From Bifidobacterium breve (GTDB taxonomy: Bacteria; Actinomycetota; Actinomycetes; Nanopelagicales; Nanopelagicaceae), in contig CALPKA020000062.1 in the NCBI GenBank assembly GCA_943324025.2, positions 1-5,018 of the forward strand: DNA of 5,018 nucleotides. Reading direction: 5' to 3'. A program made the position numbers and the translations under genes. Position 1 is the stretch's first letter, and each line of letters begins with the position of its first letter. The notes below the pieces were generated by a model. It was not told the origin of the DNA. It saw only the letters and a list, made by a program, of their open reading frames with translations, and did no database searches. Positions 1 through 5,018 of the stretch are shown piece by piece.

Positions 1-366
1 CAGTAGCGCAAGATATGTGGAAAGAATCTTTTTAAATGAAATTGAAAGTATTAGTAAAATGCCAATTATTTGAATCAAATAACTCTTTCCAATAGAGGTT
101 TGCGTCAAGTAGGAACGAATTACTGTTAGATCGAAGGAGGCTGAGAGTGGCTGTTCAAGTAAATAGGCAATCTGGACTAAAACATAAAATACAGTTGAAA
201 GTAACCAAAGAAAAGTTAAATTTCTAGCCTTCTTGATCAAACCGTTGTTAGCGACCCTGCCTTTTATATCCGTGTCTAAAAATGCGATGGCAATTATCAA
301 GCCGATACTCAGCACAGCCGTAAGCTGCATTAAACCCTTTGAAAGTGGAGAAAGTATTTCAATCAA
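1..366 (-). CDS. CopD-family copper resistance membrane protein, N-terminal part (runs off the left edge)
   Basis: This is an open frame of 122 codons with no stop, continuing past position 1. The visible part has three hydrophobic segments (about residues 11-30, 48-70 and 95-111). The motif YLTQTSIGKSYL (about 86-97) closely resembles the FLTQTxxGxxLL stretch of CopD domains. In actinobacteria such proteins are often long fusions of CopD with a CtaG-like cytochrome oxidase assembly domain. Whether that second half exists here lies outside the window. CopD proteins act in the cytoplasmic membrane in copper uptake or delivery, usually with CopC. The gene lies 13 bp downstream of the CopC-like gene on the same strand, so the two are probably co-transcribed. 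The start is uncertain. An in-frame stop lies just upstream, and the first usable start is TTG at 366 (GAAGG sits very close to it). The first ATG is at 330, preceded by AAAGGG, but starting there would cut into the conserved SPLSKGL region, so I prefer TTG. Confidence 0.78.
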   Translation of the reverse strand, partial: MIEILSPLSKGLMQLTAVLSIGLIIAIAFLDTDIKGRVANNGLIKKARNLTFLWLLSTVFYVLVQIAYLLEQPLSASFDLTVIRSYLTQTSIGKSYLIQIIGILLILSISFKKILSTYLALL

Positions 367-379
367 GCCTTCACCAATT

Positions 380-952
380 TTACTTTATGAATTTCTTACT
401 TGAGCTTGAAGCTTTCTTCACTCTACGTGGCTTTGCTGGCGCATTAAATGTTTGTTTGGCATAACGAGATAAGAAAACTAACATGATAAAGGCAAAGATC
501 ATTAATCCGACTACAAATAAATCTGTTAGGCGATTTGGAGAATTATTAATTAAAACATCCTCAGTTGGCGAAGGTGTTGGTAATGTCATTTCGGCAGGTG
601 CGTTATACAAGAAAGTAAATGATCCTGAAGTAGCAGGTTGATCAACTGCCATCAATGTATAGGTCACTGTATATAAGCCAGATGTTGTAAGCGGTTTGAT
701 ACCAACCATTAACACTGGGCCTTGAATTTGAATAGATCCATCATCAACTCTTTGACCATTTGAATTGGTTACAGTAATTTCATTTGCATCTTCAACTAGA
801 TCTTGACTTGCTTTAATTGTTACCGCAGTAGGTGAGATACTAAGAACTGAGCCAGCTGTTGGTGAGGTACTTACGATTGAGGTTGCTAAAGCCTGTGATG
901 GAGAAATCATCGTTAGGAAAATAAAGGTAATGGGTAGCAAAATGCGCCTCAT
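380..952 (-). CDS. CopC-like domain protein, secreted and membrane-anchored, lacking histidine ligands
   Basis: This is a 190-residue protein. Residues 1-23 form a signal peptide ending in the cleavage motif ALA. Residues 24-117 match the CopC beta-sandwich fold: STSPTAGSVL near the mature start, an NSNGQRV turn, the LTTSGLYTVTYTL strand, and the closing SGSFTF strand. A Pro/Thr/Ser linker (about 118-140) follows, then one membrane helix (143-162) and a basic cytoplasmic tail (163-190), the usual build of Gram-positive CopC proteins. In classical CopC the mature protein begins with His and carries a DGHP motif, and together these bind Cu(II). Here the mature start is Thr24 and the second motif reads DQPA (104-107), so Asp104 remains but both histidines are gone. 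The whole protein has no His and no Cys. A GGGGGTG ribosome binding site lies 5 nt before the ATG. The gene precedes the CopD-family gene, so a role in copper or oxidase assembly is inferred from context, but direct copper binding by the usual site is doubtful. Confidence 0.85.
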   Translation of the reverse strand: MRRILLPITFIFLTMISPSQALATSIVSTSPTAGSVLSISPTAVTIKASQDLVEDANEITVTNSNGQRVDDGSIQIQGPVLMVGIKPLTTSGLYTVTYTLMAVDQPATSGSFTFLYNAPAEMTLPTPSPTEDVLINNSPNRLTDLFVVGLMIFAFIMLVFLSRYAKQTFNAPAKPRRVKKASSSSKKFIK

Positions 953-974
953 CTTTTCACCCCCAATTTTCCAG

Positions 975-1006
975 TTAGCCCTAATCCTGCCACCTGCTTA
1001 AGATTA
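975..1006. promoter_or_regulatory. Candidate bidirectional promoter between the CopC-like and fmdB-like genes
   Basis: On the plus strand TAAGAT (999-1004) lies 7 nt before the fmdB-like ATG. That is the spacing expected if transcription starts at the A of the ATG (a leaderless mRNA). A weak -35 candidate, TTAGCC (975-980), sits 18 nt upstream. On the minus strand TAATCT (1006-1001) overlaps the same bases and would start a transcript near 994, leaving a leader of about 40 nt that contains the CopC-like gene's strong ribosome binding site. The TAnnnT patterns are seen directly. Promoter function is inferred. Confidence 0.4.
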
Positions 1007-1011
1007 CTCCT

Positions 1012-1278
1012 ATGCCAACCTATGAGTATCTGTGTAATCAATGTGAGCATGGCTTTGAGGTAATTCAGAGTTTTACAGATGCGGCGATCCAGGTTTGCCC
1101 AAAATGCAATGGAGATGTTCGCAAGGTTTACAACAACGTTGGTGTGGTTTTTAAAGGTAGCGGCTTTTATAAAACAGATTCAAGGGGTGCGCAAACTTCA
1201 AAACCAGATTCTTCTGCCTCAAAAAGTGAAAGTGCGCCAGCTCCAAAAAATGATTCTAAGCCAACTGCAAATGGGTAA
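1012..1278 (+). CDS. FmdB-family zinc ribbon protein
   Basis: This 88-residue protein starts MPTYEYLCNQC and carries two CxxC pairs (Cys8/Cys11 and Cys29/Cys32), the zinc ribbon of the FmdB/CxxC_CXXC_SSSS family. The conserved stretch VVFKGSGFYKTDSR follows at about 45-58. The rest (59-88) is a low-complexity tail rich in Ser, Lys, Pro and Ala that is probably disordered. The family is named after a putative regulator of a methylotroph amidase operon, but its true role in most bacteria is unknown, so a function as nucleic-acid- or protein-binding adaptor is only a guess. No purine-rich ribosome binding site precedes the ATG, and the -10-like TAAGAT 7 nt upstream suggests a leaderless transcript. 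The gene is divergent from the CopC-like gene and converges on the small protein gene, with 10 bp between the stop codons and no hairpin terminator visible there. Confidence 0.93.
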   Translation: MPTYEYLCNQCEHGFEVIQSFTDAAIQVCPKCNGDVRKVYNNVGVVFKGSGFYKTDSRGAQTSKPDSSASKSESAPAPKNDSKPTANG

Positions 1279-1288
1279 TGCTTAATTC

Positions 1289-1447
1289 TTAATTGTGATG
1301 TGGTGGCTTATCCCTTGCAATTTCATCATCTCGATAGGTATCAATTTCTAAATCAATTTCATCACTAGTTACCTTAGGCAATAGCTGGTGATCAACTTCA
1401 CCAGGCTTTGGTTGCTTGCCGTTTTTTAAGTTTTCTGGATTACTCAT
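1289..1447 (-). CDS. Hypothetical acidic small protein (52 residues)
   Basis: This is an ATG-to-TAA frame on the minus strand that fills almost the whole gap between the fmdB-like gene and the exporter. The product starts MSNPENLKNGKQPKP, then has VDHQLLPKV, and ends with an acidic stretch (residues 29-46, nine Asp/Glu of 18) followed by PPHHN. It has no membrane segment, signal peptide or cysteine, and I do not recognise a family. Reasons to think it is real: it occupies an otherwise empty gap, its codons look like those of the neighbours, and it sits divergent to the exporter across a 49-bp promoter-sized gap. Reasons for doubt: it is short, and there is no ribosome binding site, so it would have to be translated from a nearly leaderless mRNA (a TAGGCT -10 candidate at 1462-1457 ends 9 nt before the ATG). 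Confidence 0.6.
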   Translation of the reverse strand: MSNPENLKNGKQPKPGEVDHQLLPKVTSDEIDLEIDTYRDDEIARDKPPHHN

Positions 1448-1496
1448 TAGAATATAAGCCTACACTCTTTTAACTTAACACTTTGGATAGGCGAAC
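1448..1496. promoter_or_regulatory. Short divergent promoter region between the small protein and MMPL genes
   Basis: These 49 bp must hold the start signals for both divergent genes. On the minus strand TAGGCT (1462-1457) is a -10 candidate for the small gene. On the plus strand TACACT (1461-1466) and TAACTT (1471-1476) fit the TAnnnT -10 pattern for the exporter, but no convincing -35 precedes either. An imperfect ribosome binding site, GGATAGG (1485-1491), lies 5 nt before the exporter's ATG. Assignments are inferred from spacing alone. Confidence 0.35.
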
Positions 1497-3596
1497 ATGT
1501 TTGAAAAATTAGGCTCACTCATAGTTAACCGTAAAAAACTAATTTTCACCGTTTTTATCATTTCCATTCTCTCAGCGGGTGTAATTGGCTCCTCAGTGTT
1601 TGGCAAACTAGACAGTGGTGGCTACAGCGATCCAAAGAGTGATTCAGCAAAAGCATTTGAGTATTTAACTGATGTTTTCAAAGTGAAAGATCCAGCTGTA
1701 GTGCTTGTGGTTGAAACACCAACAGAGTTAACAGATCCAGCAGTTGTTGCTACTGCAACAAAACTTGAATCAATTATTAAGACTGAAGAAGGAGTTGGAT
1801 CAACACTTTCTTATTGGAGCTCAGGTGGAGCGCCATCTCTTAAGAGTTCTGATTCAAAATCTGCCTTTTTATTTGTTTACAGCGAAGATGTTGAGTGGGA
1901 CACTGTTCAATCATTAGGCAAGCGCATGCAGGCAAAATACGATGGCAAATTTGAGAACTTAACTATCTATGCAAGTGGCACTGGTGTATTTGCCCATGCA
2001 ATTAATACCAAAATTGCTGATGATCTAAAGCTTTCTGAATCAATCTCAATCCCACTTACATTCATACTTTTAGTCTTTGTTTTTGGTGGACTAGTAGCAA
2101 GTGCTATGCCGTTACTTGTTGGAGTATCAGCCATCTTGGGTTCATTCCTAGTTATATACCTACTTACTTTATTCACTGGAGTAAGCGTTTTTGCTCTAAA
2201 CCTAATTACTGGACTAGGACTAGGTCTTGGTATTGATTACTCACTTTTAATTGTGAATCGATTCCGTGAGGAGTTGCATGCAGGTAAATCAGTTGATGAA
2301 GCCATCAAGCGAACTGTTGCAACCGCAGGTAAAACTGTTTTCTACTCAGGCTTAACTATTGTTATTACCTTAGCCTCCTTAATGCTATTTCCATTAATGT
2401 TCTTAAAATCATTTGGTTATGCTGGTGTAACAGTTGTAATCATGGCAGTTCTAGGTTCATTAGTTGCACTACCAGCACTGCTTGCGATTTTAGGTAATCG
2501 AATTGATAAAGCTGTTGTAAGAAAGAGTGCAATTACGCCAAAGGAAGATGGTCGTTGGGCACAGACTGCAAGATTTGTAATGCGCAAGCCAGTCTCAGTT
2601 GTTGTACTTTGCCTAATTGCACTTGGTGTATTTGCAGCACCAATTACAAATATTGTCTTTTCTCAAGTGGATTCAAGAGTATTGCCAGCTAGTAATCCTG
2701 CTGCCTATGCCTCACAACTGATTACTGAAAGATTTCCTGGTCAAGAGGGAAATCCAATTGAAATTATTATTCCTGGTGGATCTGCAAAATTAGAAGAGAT
2801 TAAAAACTACACGACAGAGATTTCAAAGGTTAAAGGTGTTGTTCGAATCGGAGAGCCACAAGTATTAGGTAATGATGTTCGGGTAATTGCAATCCATGAC
2901 ATGGGACCTCGAACTCCCTTAGCAGAGGTCTTAATTAAAGAGATTAGACAAATCCCATCCCCTGACCAAACATTAGTTGGAGGCGTGGCTGCAGATTATG
3001 CAGATACACAAATAGGAATTGCTAGGACTATGCCATGGGCTCTTACCTGGATTGCAGTTGGAGTATTAGTACTGCTCTTCCTATTTACTGGATCAATCAT
3101 TCTGCCTATCAAGGCGGTAATTCTTAACATCCTCTCCCTTGCTGCAACTCTTGGTGTTATCACCTGGATATTTGTTGACGGCCATTTGAAGTGGTTGGTT
3201 GGAGATTTCACAGTCACGGGTGCAGTAGATACCGGTTCAATTATTTTGGTAGCTGTTGTCGCCTTTGGTCTATCAATGGATTATGAGTTATTCCTGCTCT
3301 CTCGAATTAAAGAGGAGCATGATGCAGGAAGATCAAATATTGAATCTGTTGCAACCGGCTTACAAAGATCTGCTCGAATAATCACAGCTGCTGCTGGTTT
3401 ATTAGCAATAGTTTTCGCATCCTTTATGTTGAGCGGAGTTACGTCAATTAAAATGCTGGGCTTTGGTGTGGCATTTGCAATTATTTTAGATGCAACATTA
3501 GTGCGCGCACTTTTGGTCCCAGCTTTAATGAGATTATTTGGTGAGCGAAATTGGTGGGCACCAAAATCAATGAAGAGATTTACTCTAGATCACTAA
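1497..3596 (+). CDS. MMPL-family (RND superfamily) membrane transporter
   Basis: This is a 699-residue, complete protein with the duplicated RND layout: TM1 (about 13-34), an external domain (35-178), TM2-6 (about 180-332), a cytoplasmic link (333-363), TM7 (364-388), a second external domain (389-510) and TM8-12 (about 514-675). Each half carries the MMPL signature: GLGIDYSLLIVNRFREE (Asp247-Tyr248) and GLSMDYELFLLSRIKEE (Asp595-Tyr596). These Asp-Tyr pairs match the proton-relay residues known from mycobacterial MmpL3, so this should be a proton-driven exporter in the cytoplasmic membrane. The length is like the compact MMPL/YdfJ-type proteins. It ends shortly after FGERNWWAPK, without the long cytoplasmic tail of MmpL3. 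Cargo cannot be read from the sequence: lipids, a lipophilic compound or a toxic molecule are all possible. It stands alone on its strand, with no regulator or partner gene beside it apart from the divergent small protein. Confidence 0.95.
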   Translation: MFEKLGSLIVNRKKLIFTVFIISILSAGVIGSSVFGKLDSGGYSDPKSDSAKAFEYLTDVFKVKDPAVVLVVETPTELTDPAVVATATKLESIIKTEEGVGSTLSYWSSGGAPSLKSSDSKSAFLFVYSEDVEWDTVQSLGKRMQAKYDGKFENLTIYASGTGVFAHAINTKIADDLKLSESISIPLTFILLVFVFGGLVASAMPLLVGVSAILGSFLVIYLLTLFTGVSVFALNLITGLGLGLGIDYSLLIVNRFREELHAGKSVDEAIKRTVATAGKTVFYSGLTIVITLASLMLFPLMFLKSFGYAGVTVVIMAVLGSLVALPALLAILGNRIDKAVVRKSAITPKEDGRWAQTARFVMRKPVSVVVLCLIALGVFAAPITNIVFSQVDSRVLPASNPAAYASQLITERFPGQEGNPIEIIIPGGSAKLEEIKNYTTEISKVKGVVRIGEPQVLGNDVRVIAIHDMGPRTPLAEVLIKEIRQIPSPDQTLVGGVAADYADTQIGIARTMPWALTWIAVGVLVLLFLFTGSIILPIKAVILNILSLAATLGVITWIFVDGHLKWLVGDFTVTGAVDTGSIILVAVVAFGLSMDYELFLLSRIKEEHDAGRSNIESVATGLQRSARIITAAAGLLAIVFASFMLSGVTSIKMLGFGVAFAIILDATLVRALLVPALMRLFGERNWWAPKSMKRFTLDH

Positions 3597-3603
3597 TTGA
3601 TTG

Positions 3604-3676
3604 CGTCCCCGGCGGGAGTTGAACCTGCGACCTACCGCTTAGGAGGCGGTTGCTCTATCCACTGAGCTACGGGGAC
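3604..3676 (-). tRNA. tRNA-Arg (anticodon CCU)
   Basis: The minus strand folds into a full 73-nt cloverleaf. It has a perfect 7-bp acceptor stem (GTCCCCG/CGGGGAC), a 4-bp D stem (GCTC/GAGC) and a 5-bp anticodon stem (ACCGC/GCGGT) around the loop CTCCTAA. The anticodon CCT is at 3643-3641, so it reads the codon AGG. The variable loop is 5 nt and the T loop TTCAACT is standard. The T stem GCAGG/CCCGC has one A-C mismatch at position 51:63. The discriminator base is G and CCA is not encoded, so the 3' end must be added by the CCA enzyme, as is usual in actinobacteria. The gene ends only 7 bp from the stop codon of the convergent exporter gene. AGG is an uncommon codon in the neighbouring genes, as expected for this minor isoacceptor. 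Confidence 0.97.
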
Positions 3677-3695
3677 AAATATTTAATTTTGCTTA

Positions 3696-3727
3696 AAATT
3701 TAATTACAGTGAATTGTAATTTAATTT
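3696..3727. repeat. AT-rich inverted repeat (12-nt arms, one mismatch)
   Basis: AAATTTAATTAC (3696-3707) and GTAATTTAATTT (3716-3727) pair over 11 of 12 positions around the loop AGTGAATT. It lies upstream of the tRNA on its own strand and well before the dehydrogenase gene. The stem has only one G-C pair and no following T-run, so it is a poor intrinsic terminator. It could be an operator-like palindrome or simply a by-product of the AT-rich composition. Confidence 0.25.
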
Positions 3728-3734
3728 AATAATA

Positions 3735-3751
3735 ATTGATAACTAATCAAT
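3735..3751. repeat. Small inverted repeat ATTGAT-N5-ATCAAT
   Basis: Two perfect 6-nt arms (3735-3740 and 3746-3751) flank AACTA, just upstream of the proposed dehydrogenase promoter. The size and symmetry suit a dimeric regulator site, but such a repeat can easily arise by chance in sequence this AT-rich. Confidence 0.2.
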
Positions 3752-3765
3752 AAATGTGCGTAAAT

Positions 3766-3794
3766 TTGTCTTTAAATCCACGTTCAGATAGGCT
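3766..3794 (+). promoter_or_regulatory. Candidate sigma-70-type promoter for the dehydrogenase gene
   Basis: TTGTCT (3766-3771) and TAGGCT (3789-3794) are separated by exactly 17 nt and would start a transcript at about 3800. This leaves a leader of roughly 22 nt that contains the GGAG ribosome binding site (3810-3813). The -35 matches TTGACA at four of six bases, and the -10 fits the TAnnnT pattern. It is the best promoter candidate in the 146-bp gap, which otherwise holds only the two inverted repeats described separately. Confidence 0.45.
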
Positions 3795-3822
3795 TGTTTC
3801 AATTCGTTTGGAGTTAAATATC

Positions 3823-5018
3823 ATGAAGGCCCTTGTTATAGGCGCCGGTGGAGTAGGCAGAGCGATAGCAAATATCGCATCACGACGTTCATTTATTGAA
3901 TCTATGGTGATTGCAGACCGTACCCTGGCTCGCGCAGAAGAAGCTGTTGCGCGCGTAAAGGATCCAAGATTTTCTGCTGCGATGGTTAATGCCGCTGAAT
4001 TAGAAGATATTCGCGAATTAATTCGTAAAGCAGACCCAGATGTTGTGATTAACGCAGTTGATCCACGCTTTGTAATGCCAATCTTTTTAGCTTGTGAAAT
4101 TGAAAATACTAATTACATCGATATGGCAATGTCTTTATCTCGTAAACATCCTCACTACCCATATACCGAAACTGGCGTAAAGCTTGGCGATGAACAATTT
4201 GCTCGTGATTACAACTGGGATGAACGAAAAATCTTTGCATTAATTGGAATGGGTGTTGAGCCTGGTATGAGTGATGTGTTTGCCAAGTATGCAAGCGAGC
4301 ATTTATTTAGCCGTATAGATTCATGCACAATTCTAGATGGCTCAAACTTAAGAGTTGAAGGGTTTGATTTTGCTCCATCATTTTCAATTTGGACCACAAT
4401 TGAAGAATGTCTAAATCCACCTCTAGTTTGGGAAGATGGCCGCGGTTGGTATACGACCACTCCATTTTCAGAGCTTGAAATTTTTGATTTCCCAGAAGGT
4501 ATTGGTCCGGTTGAGTGTGTGAATGTTGAGCACGAAGAGGTTGTATTAATTCCGCAAAAGATTGATGCAAAGAAGGTTAACTTTAAATATGGTTTGGGCG
4601 CAGAGTTCATTACCATCCTAAAAACTATTAACATGCTTGGCATGGATCGTAAAGAAACGGTTGAGGTTCAAGGGGTATCAGTTTCACCTCGTGATCTATT
4701 GACCGCTTCATTGCCAGATCCTGCAACACTAGGTGAGCGTATGCGCGGTAAAACATGTGCTGGTGCATTAATTAAAGGTTTAGATAAAGAAGGAAATCCA
4801 AAAGCGGTTTATATCTACAACGTCGTTGATAATGCCTGGTCAATGAAGGAGTTTGGCGATCAAGCTGTTGTTTGGCAAACTGCAATTAACCCTGTTATCG
4901 CACTTGAGTTAATTCACAAAGGCGCTTGGAAGCCGCTTGGAGTTAATGGTCCAGAGTGGTTTGAATCCAAACCATTCTTAGATTTATTAGAAGAGTACGG
5001 AACCTCTTGGCATATCCG
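3823..5018 (+). CDS. Saccharopine/carboxynorspermidine dehydrogenase-like oxidoreductase (3' end cut by window edge)
   Basis: There are 398 codons open to the right edge. The N-terminus is a Rossmann fold with the dinucleotide motif GAGGVG (residues 7-12) and an ADRT end of the second strand (31-34), which suggests use of NADP or NAD. Further landmarks are DVVINAVDPRF (73-83), YIDMAMS (98-104), MGVEPGMSDVFAKYA (143-157), SLPDPATLGERMRGKTCAG (296-314) and a terminal TSWH. This order matches the carboxynorspermidine dehydrogenase/Lys9 branch of the saccharopine dehydrogenase family. Members of about 400-415 residues end soon after a similar WH, so only a few residues should be missing. Family members reductively join or split an amino acid semialdehyde and an amine (polyamine synthesis, or lysine metabolism). 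Which substrate applies here cannot be decided. The ATG at 3823 is supported by GGAG 9 nt upstream. The gene follows its own promoter candidate, with no partner gene inside the window. Confidence 0.9.
   Translation, partial: MKALVIGAGGVGRAIANIASRRSFIESMVIADRTLARAEEAVARVKDPRFSAAMVNAAELEDIRELIRKADPDVVINAVDPRFVMPIFLACEIENTNYIDMAMSLSRKHPHYPYTETGVKLGDEQFARDYNWDERKIFALIGMGVEPGMSDVFAKYASEHLFSRIDSCTILDGSNLRVEGFDFAPSFSIWTTIEECLNPPLVWEDGRGWYTTTPFSELEIFDFPEGIGPVECVNVEHEEVVLIPQKIDAKKVNFKYGLGAEFITILKTINMLGMDRKETVEVQGVSVSPRDLLTASLPDPATLGERMRGKTCAGALIKGLDKEGNPKAVYIYNVVDNAWSMKEFGDQAVVWQTAINPVIALELIHKGAWKPLGVNGPEWFESKPFLDLLEEYGTSWHI

Noticed and set aside
1079..1285. A 68-codon plus-strand frame overlapping the fmdB-like gene
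   Set aside because: It is a +1 shadow of the zinc ribbon gene. The other frame has the conserved Cys pairs and the family start.
1279..1288. Possible bidirectional terminator between the convergent fmdB-like and small protein genes
   Set aside because: Only 10 bp separate the stop codons, and the TTAATTCTTAATT stretch forms no G-C stem or T-run typical of an intrinsic terminator.
2996..3217. A minus-strand frame of 73 codons inside the exporter gene
   Set aside because: It is antisense to conserved transmembrane segments of the MMPL protein, and no independent start signal is seen.
3604..3676. tRNA gene as an integration site for a mobile element
   Set aside because: No integrase, no repeat of the tRNA 3' end and no foreign-looking gene occurs in the window. 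Both flanks look like core genes.
4209..4643. A 144-codon minus-strand frame opposite the dehydrogenase gene
   Set aside because: It lies wholly antisense to a well-supported coding region, has a low-complexity, Ser-rich product with no recognisable domain, and no ribosome binding site. It is explained by the codon bias of the real gene.

Overview
The window looks like a piece of a low-GC, streamlined actinobacterial chromosome, probably of the freshwater acI/Nanopelagicales type. This is inferred from gene content and protein flavour, not from a marker gene. The FmdB-like zinc ribbon protein, the CopC-like/CopD pair and the MMPL exporter with its C-terminal NWWAP motif all read like actinobacterial proteins. 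However, the DNA is AT-rich, intergenic gaps are short, and at least two genes lack a recognisable ribosome binding site. I see no mobile element, CRISPR array, phage gene or sign of recent transfer.

Layout. Positions 1-366 (minus strand) hold the N-terminal part of a CopD-family membrane protein that runs off the left edge. Just upstream of it in the same operon (380-952, minus) is a secreted, membrane-anchored CopC-like protein. Divergent from that pair is an FmdB-type zinc ribbon gene (1012-1278, plus). The 59-bp gap between them appears to carry overlapping -10 elements on the two strands. Converging on the fmdB-like gene is a 52-codon acidic small protein gene (1289-1447, minus), which is itself divergent from a 699-residue MMPL/RND-family exporter (1497-3596, plus). 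A tRNA-Arg(CCU) lies on the minus strand at 3604-3676, only 7 bp beyond the exporter's stop. After a 146-bp AT-rich intergenic region with two small inverted repeats and a plausible promoter, a saccharopine/carboxynorspermidine dehydrogenase-like gene (3823 to the right edge, plus) fills the rest. It appears to be almost complete.

How the genes relate. The CopC-like and CopD genes are a recognisable functional pair at the membrane (copper handling or cytochrome oxidase assembly). The others look like independent housekeeping or transport genes with their own promoters. I did not find a new multi-gene system. The points most worth a second look are that the CopC-like protein contains no histidine or cysteine at all, the conserved-looking acidic small protein beside the exporter, and the bidirectional, apparently leaderless promoter at 975-1011.
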